This document shows, piece after piece, positions 23,244 through 33,220 of a stretch of DNA of 64,000 bases. The notes under the pieces are model-generated. The model made no database searches, was not told where the DNA came from, and worked only from the letters and a program-made list of their open reading frames with translations. Position numbers and translations under genes: made by a program. The first letter of the stretch is position 1. The number at the start of each line of letters is the position of its first letter. This DNA is from Halichondria panicea (taxonomy: Eukaryota; Porifera; Demospongiae; Suberitida; Halichondriidae), in the NCBI RefSeq assembly GCF_963675165.1, contig NC_087393.1:3105502-3169501 (forward strand), given 5' to 3'.

Positions 23244-23939
23244 ATGCCTCAGTGCACATGCGCAAGCGAGGTAGACGGTAGTGTGTGTTAATTGTCTGTG
23301 TCCGTGTAGTCGACTAGCTGCTACAGCTGCTCAAGGATCAATGAAGTGCATGTAAAAGTTTCTATAGGCTTCTAGAGAGGATTTTAGGTTGGTTGGCAGA
23401 CAGTTAAAAGTTGAAGCATGACCACACACTGTACGTGTCTTCTTACTATAATGCAATTAGTAATCATGGTTGACTGCACTTCAACTTTTAACTTCTGCCA
23501 GCCAACCTGAAATCCTCTGTATACGAGTCATGGATTTCATTCGTGGATTTGCAAAATAATGCTTCGTTTTCGAGTTATGCCTAGTTTTGCTCACTTGGAA
23601 TGTTATGCCATTTCAAGAGTGCGTAGCAAACTTGTCCATGGAGTGTTGCTACTCTACTTAGTAGTTAGCTCTCCGCACTAGAACGCTAGCTATTGGTAGC
23701 TGCAAGAAGGAGAAGAGAGCTGCAAGGCTCTACTGATGCAGCAGCCATTAATTTTATACTTTGTACTTTTGGCATCCTTTTTAGCATCAATCATGGTCAA
23801 TCGTTTCAGTTTCCCTGTGATTACGGCTTGCATGCCAAAATTACCGTAAAAACATGTGTGTATTAGCCATAGCTAATAGCTTTATGTTATGTAGCTTTGA
23901 CACATCCACCAAGACATCAGCACCAGCGGTGCTTTCATT
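23244..23939 (+). repeat. Dispersed repeat family A, near-full copy with a nested MITE
   Basis: It runs from GCCTCAGTGCACATGCGCAA to the terminal AGCACCAGCGGTGCTTTCAT hairpin. At 23375-23518 it is interrupted by a small palindromic MITE (AGGATTTTAGGTTGG / CCAACCTGAAATCCT arms), absent from sister copies. The NRF-1-like palindrome has one mismatch here. Confidence 0.75.
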
Positions 23940-25369
23940 TGTAGAGCTATTCTTTTGTTGTGTGTATTATGATACTCAAAAAACGTTCACATAAAAGTGC
24001 ACTATTATCACATTTCACCGCAAATGAGTGAGTGACTGACTAAGTAAGTAAGTAAGTAAGAAATTTCTTAATAAGCTTTTCCTCAAGGAGCTCTGAAGTA
24101 CAACTCGCTTCCACAAGAGCTCAAGAGAATAATAACTACCAACGTTCAAGAATAGTGTACACAAACTGTTCTCTTCAATGTCTGACTGCAACTAAACTAT
24201 TACATACATAATTATAATTATTTTTCTAAAACTCCATACTTTCTTGTCTTTTTGTTTTACTGTTTGTCGTTTACAGGACCTGCATTAAAACCTGCACTTG
24301 TGGATGCAGCATTTTCTGCCCAAATAAAAAGTTATCTATCTATTAATTTTATCCTCAGATTTGGGATTGCTTTCACGAGGCACACTGCCATCTTCTCAGC
24401 TTGACTTACCTAGAAAATTCCGCCATCTCTAGGCTGACTTCTTCATTGCTCGAGCGGCCAGTTCTCGAGAAACACATCGTGACTACTGGAAACAAAACTG
24501 AGCTTCCAAGTCTTGCAAGTTATTATTGTCTTCTAATTTTATGTTGAACTCAGGTAGACTCTGTCTTCCATTGTCTTTCTAGATTTTTTCTGTTGGATTC
24601 AGCTATAATTATCGATCTACTCAAGTCCTTCCTAGATTCTCCTCTGTTGCACTCAGTCAGTACTCTGTCTTCCAAGCTATTGTCTTCCTGTTTTATCATA
24701 ATTTATTATGTTGCATCTAGTATCATGTATGTACATGACAACCGTATAAACTATGACACATAACGTACATAAATTATCTGAAGATGCTTTGAAATGTGAA
24801 GAAAATAAGATGGACTGTAGAAAATGTGCTTCCCACTAACAACATCTCTATTCGACGATCTGACCCAAAAAAAAACAGGAACAAGACCAACAAAAACATT
24901 TTGCTACGTGAAAAATTGCTATGATTGGCTGGAAGAAACAAGAAAGCGGGCGAGTGCATATCTCCAATCCATTACAACGTCATTCACATGTACTGTATAG
25001 ATTTCGTATCGCGATACGAAATTATTCTACCGCTATAGATTCAATGTCACCATCCTGAGCTGTACGAAAATTAAGAATACGAAACATTTAAATGGGTCAT
25101 TCGTTATGAAAATTACCCGCTGTACTGTATGTTAAATTTTGGCTGGTAGGGAGATGTTCGTTTCCTTATAATACATACAGTCTACAGTACATGCATTTTG
25201 GGGGACAATTTGTGGGATTTAATGGTCATTGACAGTGCAAAATGTATTTTCGGTTTTAGGCATACATGCACAGTCCATCCATGTATGCAAACTTCAATTC
25301 AGAAAAATAATGATTTTGGGCCTAGAAACAATTTTTGTTGCTTAAACTGCATAACTGATAATTATTTAG
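23940..25369. other. Gene-free stretch upstream of the first recognised DMC1 exon
   Basis: It contains a TAAG microsatellite (about 24040-24060) and a degraded TA-MITE half near 24990-25130 (ending GAAAATTACCCGCTGTACTG), with no convincing gene. The first DMC1 exon with the start codon should lie here or further left, but no candidate stands out. A 120-codon open frame at 25198-25560 runs through two DMC1 exons in another frame and is not coding. Confidence 0.4.
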
Positions 25370-28300
25370 GATTCCTTCTTTCAAGATATAGATGCTCTTC
25401 AAAATCATGGGATTGTGAGTTTACACACAATAGTGTATGTGACATAATTAAGTTGCTTTTCAAACTAGAATGTTGCAGATATCAAGAAATTGAAGTCAGC
25501 AGGGATATGTACCATCAAGGTGTGTTGTATAGTAACAAGTCTAGAATGTTTATGGACTAAGTGTAGGGTATTCAAATGACTACTCGCAAGAAGCTCTGCA
25601 ACATTAAAGGCATATCAGAGGCCAAAGTTGACAAAATTAAAGTAAGCTACGTCACTGGGTTACAAAAATTTAATTTTTTCTATTTTTGCAGGAAGCTACT
25701 GCCAAATTAATCGTGAGCAAAAAATATTTTTGCCTATTTAAATTTTACTGGAAACTATCTATCTAGGATGGAGGTTTTCAAACAGCACTCGAATACAGTG
25801 ATAAGAGGAAAATGGTGTTTAAGGTGTCAACTGGCAGCGGTGAATTGGAGTAAGTACTAGCTACACCGTACAGTTGAATCTAAATGAAGTATATATAATG
25901 TCACACACACACACACAGCAAACTACTTGGAGGTGAGTCCTCAGAGCAACTTGTACTCAGTTTAAACTTACGTACTGTGTTCAGGTGGTATTGAAAGTAT
26001 GTCGATCACCGAAGTGTTCGGAGGTAAGCTACTTTAATTATGCATGCATGGAATAAATATTTCCCTCATCTCAGCAAATAAGATTATGTGTATTTTGTCT
26101 CTTTTCTGGCTTCCACAATACAAATGCAGTTCAAGCTACTTTAATTATTCATGCATGGAATCCCTCATCTCAGCAAATAAGTAATCAAGACCATGTGTTA
26201 TTTTGTGTCTATTTTCTGGCTTCCACAACAATACAAATGCAGTTACATGTCATTAAGAATAACGTGGTGGCCATATTTCAGGGCGAGTATTGATCATCAG
26301 CAATCCCGAAACGAAACGAAACGGCCGTTTACCATAGTGCTAGAAATGCATGCATGATTCAAACTATAATGGTATTTATGTGAGTGCATGCCTATCGTAT
26401 CGCATAAATTTGAATCGTACCTTCATTCGAGCCCTGTACAATCACCATTGATATTGCGGCACTTAATCAAGGAAATAAGAATGCAATATTTATGTGTGCA
26501 TAATATATTATATTTCTAGCACTACGGTATATTGAGGTGACCTTAAAATTATTACCAGAGAGCTGGATTAGCGTAGAGTCCACTGTAGTCCCAAGGTTAG
26601 CTAGAATTACATGGATATGACATGAGACTTTGATACCCTCTGGCAACATTGTTGGTTTTGTGCACATTCTCATAAAAGTTGAGCTAGATCTACTACATGT
26701 AAAGAGTAGCCTTTACATGTAGTAGATCTAACTCAACTTTAACTATGTTCTGATATGCTTGACCATGGATTCACAGGAGGTTGTTAATTGTGGCTGTCTA
26801 GCCTACTGGTGGCACTTGGTATGGCCACTTTTTGGGTATGGAGATCAATGCTAGCTAGGTTTGGCTGTTGAAATGAGGTGACTTAATTAAAATTAATATG
26901 TATCGTATTGAATGGTCATCCCGACACCTTCTGCACTAGACAATTTAAAGACTAGTGTACAACCATGATCACATTTTCTCGATTATTATATGGGCGATTA
27001 GCCATTATTAAAAAAACTACCGTATCGGGGGTAATTTTCATGGGGTAAAAAAATTCGTTCAACTCGAAAACGGTGGTTTCGTGAGTAACCTGCACTGCAT
27101 TCATACGTTCTGGTAAGCCACGCCTACATTTAAATTTCGTGGAGGTCTGCTTCCCACGAAAAAAATGAATATTTTACCCCACGAAAATTACCCGCTATAC
27201 GGTATTCATTTTGCCTCAGAGTTCAGAACAGGGAAGACGCAGCTGTCTCATACTCTATGTGGTAAGCAAAATTGTGGTAATCACTGATGCTCAGTAAAGC
27301 TATACAGTTACTGCACAACTGCCTGGAAAGCACAACTACAGTGGTGGAAAGGTGGTGTTCATAGACACTGAGGTAACTACTTGTCTTAACCAAATTCCAT
27401 TACAATGACACATGATTTTCTATTTTACAGAACACATTGTATCCAAAGTCATATTCTCAGTATTATTATTTAAACTGTAACGTACAATGTAAGTGAAGAC
27501 TGTCCTTAACATAATTACCTAGTCGTCCTGGAAGACTTAAAGAAATAGCAGATCGCTTTAATCTAGACCACAGTGCCATGTTGGATAACATCCTGTATGC
27601 AAGAGCATATACCAGTAAGTTTAATCCCCGTTAAGCACTATAGATTTACAATATCTTTATCCTCACACAGGTGAACACCAAATGGAGCTTTTAGATTGTG
27701 TTGCTGCCAAATTTCATGAAGAACCGGGAGTATTCAAGTTGATGGTATTAGTATTTTCCCCCCGTGCTCATTCATTTAGCCTAATTGAACAGATTGTTGA
27801 CTCAATAATGGCTTTGTTTCGCGTGGACTTTTCTGGGCGCGGGGAACTTGCTGATCGTCAGCAGAAACTTGCTCAGATGCTCTCAAGGCTACAAAAGATA
27901 TCTGAAGGTAACGAATACACGCTGAATGCATGAATGATTTACAAATAAAATATTTGTGTGGTCTAGAATACAATGTAGCGATGTTTATAACGAATCAGAT
28001 GACGGCAGATCCAGGAGGTAAGCTAGCTGATGCACAATGCTAATAATGTATGACAAAATTTGCTCTTTATCTGAAACAGCAACTATGAGGTAAGCTTTCC
28101 TACAATATTATATTAGTTTTCATTAGCTTCCTTTGTAGTTTTCAAGCTGACCCTAAGAAGCCAATTGGAGGGAATATATTGGCACATGCTTCAACTACCA
28201 GAATAAGCCTCCGCAAAGGAAGGGGAGAAGTCCGCATTGCCAAAATATACGATAGGTGTGTTAAATGAATTTCTGAATGAAACGAGAGGTCATTACTCTA

Positions 28301-28448
28301 GTCTTTGTGTTAGTGCTGCATACTGTTGTGTTGTGTTAGCAATCCCATCCCCATCTTACAACTACCTTCCCTCCTTAGCCCCGACATGCCAGAAAGTGAA
28401 GCAACTTTCGCAATAACTGCCGGAGGCATCAATGATGCTAAAGATTAG
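25370..28448 (+). CDS. DMC1: DMC1 meiotic recombinase (323 aa visible; first exon not found)
   Basis: DMC1 is the meiosis-specific RecA/RAD51-family strand-exchange protein. Seventeen exons join in frame: 25370-25414, 25469-25519, 25567-25641, 25692-25712, 25767-25849, 25919-25932, 25985-26023, 27220-27261, 27308-27372, 27431-27438, 27523-27614, 27671-27744, 27793-27907, 27967-28017, 28080-28089, 28139-28255, 28379-28448. They begin [15 protein letters not shown], continue through the helix-hairpin-helix region, Walker [10 protein letters not shown] and Walker [13 protein letters not shown], and end [13 protein letters not shown]. The L2 segment [14 protein letters not shown] is DMC1-type, not RAD51-type. 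Exons of 8, 10 and 14 nt are remarkable. An in-frame stop just before 25370 shows that an upstream exon, coding ~17 residues in relatives, is missing from the model. All catalytic motifs are intact. Confidence 0.96.
26034..26245. repeat. Tandem duplication (~105 bp x2) in a DMC1 intron
   Basis: The block AGCTACTTTAATTATGCATG through CTTCCACAATACAAATGCAG is followed directly by a second, slightly diverged copy with small deletions and insertions. It lies in the 1.2-kb intron after the exon ending at 26023. Confidence 0.8.
26675..26740. repeat. 30-bp-arm hairpin, one mismatch, 6-nt loop
   Basis: Arms 26675-26704 (AAAGTTGAGCTAGATCTACT onward) and 26711-26740 are reverse complements at 29 of 30 positions, separated by AGTAGC. 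The shape resembles a miRNA precursor or a minimal MITE. It lies in sense orientation in a DMC1 intron. Confidence 0.8.
27020..27202. mobile_element. TA-MITE in DMC1 intron
   Basis: Inverted ends CCGTATCGGGGGTAATTTTC and CCGTATAGCGGGTAATTTTC are flanked by TA. The element ends only 17 bp before the exon starting at 27220, so it supplies much of that intron's 3' end. Confidence 0.8.
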
Positions 28449-28744
28449 CTCAAACTAACAAGTCCCTATGTACAAAATTAATGTATCACCAGTCAATTCA
28501 ATATGCACCAAGATGTTTAATCTCCTCATGATCATGTTTCAAAATTGTGTTCAAATAATTATCTTCTATGATTGTGTACTGTACTGTCTCTAATCTTATG
28601 CTGATCCAGTGATAAATACAAGTGTGATGGAAATACTGTATACATGTACGTGTAGTGGGTAAACTGGAGCACTGAAGAGTGCTAACCCTCGGCTGTTGAC
28701 ATGAATAAGAGGAGTGTTCAGTTACACAATAATAAAGAAGCGAC

Positions 28745-29012
28745 AAACTACAACTTTACTTTTAATAGTGACTGGTAAAGTATCACTTCAGCTGCAAAAA
28801 AATTATGTAGAGCTAGTCTTAGCTTTTGCTCGCTTCTATAATTATGACAAAAAGCTTTAACGTCGGAATCTGCCACTATTAAAATTAACTCGTAACTTGC
28901 TGTGTGAAGGCTATATTCATGCTGTAAATGTAGTGCTATGGCATCCTGGTAAGCAGACTCACAAATTACAAACAAACCAAACGACTATTATACTTTAATA
29001 TGGCCTCGGGTA
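28745..29012 (-). repeat. Dispersed repeat family B, reversed partial copy
   Basis: Antisense match to the unit at 1618-2360 and 34637-35350: CCACTATTAAAATTAACTCG, CAGCATGAATATAGCC-like and GGCCTCGGGTAAT segments in reverse order. It fills the gap between the stop codons of DMC1 and LAMTOR3. Confidence 0.6.
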
Positions 29013-29173
29013 ATAATTATGTTAGATTAGGTGACAGTTTTTGTCTTCCAAATTAAGCTTTTCACATAACGTACTAACTCCTCTTATTGTATACTGCCAG
29101 TAGGCAATTAAATGATCAATAGCAACACACGTACAACTTACAATATCAACACACTCATGGCAAAATGCAGATT

Positions 29174-32100
29174 TTAATTGGCAGCTACAGCAGACTTTAA
29201 GTCAGTGACAGTTTCTTTCATTTCTTCCTCGAGCGCATAAATGAGTCCTGGAGAAAACAGAGTTTATCATAAATGTGGAGTACTTCATTCTTTAAGAGTA
29301 CAAGCATCACCTGTATTTGCATCCACAGCAGCAATGAATGTGACGACTAAAGGGAAATAGTTGAACTGTACCACCTGATGACCAGAGTAGTAAGATATGA
29401 TGCTCTTGTTCTTTCCCACTTCAAGCTTGCTTGCCTAAAATTAAGGAGAATGACAAAACATGAAGTAAAACACCCCTATCAATACCTGTACATCGAACCT
29501 GTTCACTTGCAATGGAAAAAACACCAAGAAACGGTGGCTTCAGTGCAGCTGAAGGCACGTTCCCTGAACGAGCTGAAGAGCAAAAAGTCACTACATAAAC
29601 AGTTGGGAGAAATTGAGGAATTCAGTGGAAATGGCTACTTAAGAGTCAGACACAAATACAGCAAGAACAAATTCAGGCATCTGAACAGTTTTACCATCAT
29701 TACAATAATAGTTTCAATCCGTACTGCTCACAGTCTTTTGAAAATGAAAATGAGCTTGTAATTGTACATCTACTGAAGGCTCTTTCGTTTCAGAGTGCTC
29801 TTAATATGAGAACACAATAACAAACCAAGCGTACGTGTACATTCCCCATTAATTTTAAGCACTATGCATACGTGCATTAATAAATGCTACACTGATCATT
29901 AGATGCTCAGAAGCATTCGTCCCCGTGCGTGAGCTGAGCGGCAAAAAATGTTTACCGTAATTATTATAACTTTATCATTATGGGGAATGATTGTGAATCT
30001 AGAAGCAACAATTAGAAAACAGTGATTTTATCGCCTTCGAAGATCGCCTACAAGTTTCAACTATAACTAGCCTATTATCATTAGAACTAACTAGTTCGCG
30101 AGAACTGCTCATCCACACACACCATTCACTCTACCCCTGCTGCGCACTGCACGGGGTGATTAAATATGTATAGAAGTGATTAAACCTTCAATGAGAATGA
30201 CACCATCTCGATCTGATACCACAATGGCTTCAAGTCCGTCCACCCTAAGGAACATGATATAAATCAGGTCATCGATAAAAGTGTGTGGTTTGTAGGTGAT
30301 CTATAAACCTTCAATGTTACATTATAATTATGTATTAAAAAGGGGCTCTAAGAGCTATATACCAAAGTTGACCGTATAATGTATATTTAGCTATATACTT
30401 GTATCCTTTCGAATTATTGTGATGAGTAAACCTTGAACAGGTTTTACTCTGTGGCTATTTGGGCATTGATGTACGTGTATTACAGTATGATGTTCTATTA
30501 ATGACTGGAGAGTGTACAGCAATCCCGTATCACATCTGGAATATCAATAGTATGGTTACTCGTGCAATAATTAGGCACTCTTAACCCACTCTAAACCATA
30601 CTATTAATATACTAGGAAGTGATGCAAGCTGCGCTGTGCTAATGCCTCTCGCCATGTTTTGTTTAGCTCAAAAAGTATACCAGGGTTTTGCAGAAATAGA
30701 GGGTGTAGAGCGTTCCTTATATGGATATCTAATCTTTACACATTGTGGTGTCATAAACACATTGTGGTGAAATGCCAAGTCTGCTTAGGAAGGAAGCAAA
30801 CAAAATGGCTTTTTCTTGTGAAAAAAAGATCAAGGCATTATTTGGGATATAAGATGGAGAATAGTGCATCAGACAGAGCTGCTTGGACTATCTTATCAAA
30901 GTGTTGCTGAGAATCTTCATCAACTGTTTGTAGAATAGTGCCATGCTGACTTAGATCTACAACTTTATGGTTGACCACAGATAACCATATAAGGAACGCT
31001 CAACGCAAAACGCTTTTTTGTGGATATTGCAAAGATTCTGCAAAACCTTGTAGAAGAGGTATGCATTTAATACTTAGCTTTGTGTTATAATTGTTGTTTA
31101 CACATAAGTCTATCTGATTGATCTTCAAGGTTTCATAAGTATATTTTGCATCAATTTTCCTGTCAACGTAATCATGCCTCGGTGTGCATGCGCAAGCGAG
31201 GTATACGGTAGTGTGTTTGTGTGTGCATGTGTGTAGACTGCTACAACTGCTCAAGGATCAACGAAGTGAAAGTAAGAGTTTCTATAGGCTTCTAGTCATG
31301 GATTTTAATTCGTGGATTTGCAAAATAATGCTTGGTTCTCGAGATATGCCTAGTTTTGCTTACTTGGAATGCCATTGCACCTTTTCAGAAGAGTGCATAG
31401 AATAACTTGTCCACGGAGTGTCGCTACTCTACGTAGTAGTTAGCTCTGCACCAGAAGGCTAGCTATTGGTAGCTGCAAAAGTGAGATGAGAGCTGCAAGG
31501 CTCTGCTGGTGCAGCCATTAATGTTCAGACTTGAACTTTTGGCATTGATCGTTTTTAACAACAATCATGGTCGATCATTACCCGGGTACTCATTGAGTTT
31601 CCTTGGCCTGTGATTCTGCATGCAGAAAATTAATGTTGATCTCAAGCTCATGATGTGTATAAAAAGTATAAAGCTATTAGTAGCTTTTGGTACCTCCACC
31701 GAGGCATAAGCACCTGTGGTGCTTTCATTTAAAAAAAAGGGGGTGGATCTGCAATGAGGTCAGAGTTCATAAGGCTGCTTCTAGTAATACAGTGTAAGCT
31801 GTAAGCATGAAGCTTTGCAGCTTTTTCTTGACTCTAGCGCTTTAGTGCATGGCTAACTGAATATAACTTTAATTTATGCGAACAAATGATGAGACTGTAG
31901 CAGCCTTCACTGTGAGTTAAACTAGCCATAACTCGAGAAAGATGCTTTTGTTTGCAAATACACAAATCAAAGAGAACGTGGCTAGAAGCCTATAGAAGCT
32001 GTTAGTTTTCGTCGCATTGCAACCGTTGAGCAGTTACAGCTGAAACACACACACACACACACACACAGTCAGCTGCTTTAATTACCATATCCCTCGTGCG

Positions 32101-33034
32101 GCTACGCCTCGAGGCTTCAATTATCATGTAGCCCCTGCCTTTCATTATCAACAATATAACTATGTAGTTCAGTAGGATCCCCTGTACCAACAATTTTAGT
32201 GGACAGCGATATCACAGAGTGACTTACGTTGGTAGAAGTCTCCTTACGAAAGTCTGCAGTTCCTAAAGAAAAGGAACACACACTTACTCTACATCATTGC
32301 AATACAGTAGACTCTCGTTAATCCGGCCACTCTTGGGACGGAATAGCGAGGTGGCCGTATTTCAAAAAATAGCCGCGGCTAAAAAGCGATCCATTACTAC
32401 TAATTTTGCAGTTCTGTCTCGAGGATAATGAATCATGTTGCTCTCTATTTAAGAGTAATCCAATTTTATCTACCAAACCACACCCAAAATGTCATATCCG
32501 GCCGTAATAAACGTATAAAACCCTAGTTTGGGGCAGCCAGTACTGGCCAGTATATGGAATAGTGAGTGGTCGCATTTCAGGGCGAGTTTTGTGCAATAAA
32601 CACATCTAGCTAGCAATCTGTGCCAAAGCCGGTATATCGAGATGGCCGTACTTCAGAGAGCCGGAATAGCAAGAGTCTAAGATTCAAATCGATCGGAACT
32701 ACATGATTAAGAGAGAGGATAATTTTTACCATATAAAATAAAGGTGTCACTCTAATTAATCTTACGCCGTAACTAATCTTTCGTAGCTCTAATTGTTCGC
32801 AAAATTAGCAAATTTTTTGAAAAGTGGCCGCCGCCACTCTATAAAATATGATTTATTACACCCCCAAAAAGAAAAGCTTTAATATATAGCTAGGGTCACC
32901 TAGCTTATAGTGCCTTGAGGTCTTACGATTGACTATCACGGACATAGTGCTAGCGTCACACACAGTTTAATACCTTTTATACAGTAAATTCTATAGCTAG
33001 ATCTATTTGCAAATAAATAACTCACATCTGTCAT
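29174..33034 (-). CDS. LAMTOR3: LAMTOR3 (MP1), Ragulator subunit (116 aa)
   Basis: LAMTOR3 is a roadblock-fold subunit that pairs with LAMTOR2 in Ragulator, anchoring Rag GTPases and MEK1/ERK scaffolding on lysosomes. Six coding exons join in frame: 33026-33034, 32228-32262, 30186-30244, 29499-29548, 29311-29434, 29174-29247. The first coding exon is only 9 nt (Met-Thr-Asp), then ELQTFVRRLLPT, VDGLEAIVVSDRDGVILIE, LKPPFLGVFSIASEQ, KNKSIISYYSGHQVVQFN and FPLVVTFIAAVDANTG. The human protein is 124 residues. The ~8-residue shortfall lies between GVILIE and ALKPPF, where relatives have an acidic loop, so either a short exon in 29549-30185 was missed or the loop is absent. It is divergent from NOL12. 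Confidence 0.93.
31174..31729 (+). repeat. Dispersed repeat family A, full copy in LAMTOR3 intron
   Basis: It runs from TGCCTCGGTGTGCATGCGCA to the AGCACCTGTGGTGCTTTCAT terminal hairpin, 556 bp. It lies in the 2-kb intron between LAMTOR3 exons 2 and 3, antisense to the gene. A reversed fragment of the same family with an (AC)n tract follows at about 31840-32115. Confidence 0.75.
32305..32680. repeat. MITE with TAGACTCT inverted ends
   Basis: The ends CAGTAGACTCTCGTTAATCC and, in reverse, TTAGACTCTTGCTATTCCGG are inverted. Internal GGCCGTATTTCA and CAGCCAGTACTGGCCAG are shared with a second copy near 33870-34075. It lies in LAMTOR3 intron 1. Confidence 0.65.
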
Positions 33035-33220
33035 TTTTGCTCTGTGATCTTGTGGATGATACAAGTGTTATTTCAGATGGGTGTGGCCATCTACTTCTAA
33101 CTCTGGTTGGAGCCGCCTTGGCCTCGGGACCGCCGCTTGACACATGTGCTCTGAGGTAGAGTTGAGTATAGTACCAGAGACTCTGTCTACTAGCTGATTT
33201 TTTCTGAGGTCCCTGTAAAT
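33035..33220. promoter_or_regulatory. Divergent LAMTOR3/NOL12 promoter
   Basis: Only 186 bp separate the LAMTOR3 ATG (33034, minus) from the NOL12 ATG (33221, plus), so both promoters and both 5' UTRs must lie here or overlap. The stretch includes GC-richer sequence (GGAGCCGCCTTGGCCTCGGG, around 33110) in an otherwise AT-rich region, and GATGGGTGTGGCCATC, an imperfect palindrome. No TATA box is obvious. Confidence 0.6.

Noticed and set aside
25198-25560. 120-codon plus-strand open frame
   Set aside because: Runs through two DMC1 exons and their introns in a non-coding frame; the DMC1 frame gives conserved protein.
29378-29761. 127-codon plus-strand open frame
   Set aside because: Antisense to two LAMTOR3 exons and intron; its translation has no recognisable content and the minus strand carries conserved sequence.
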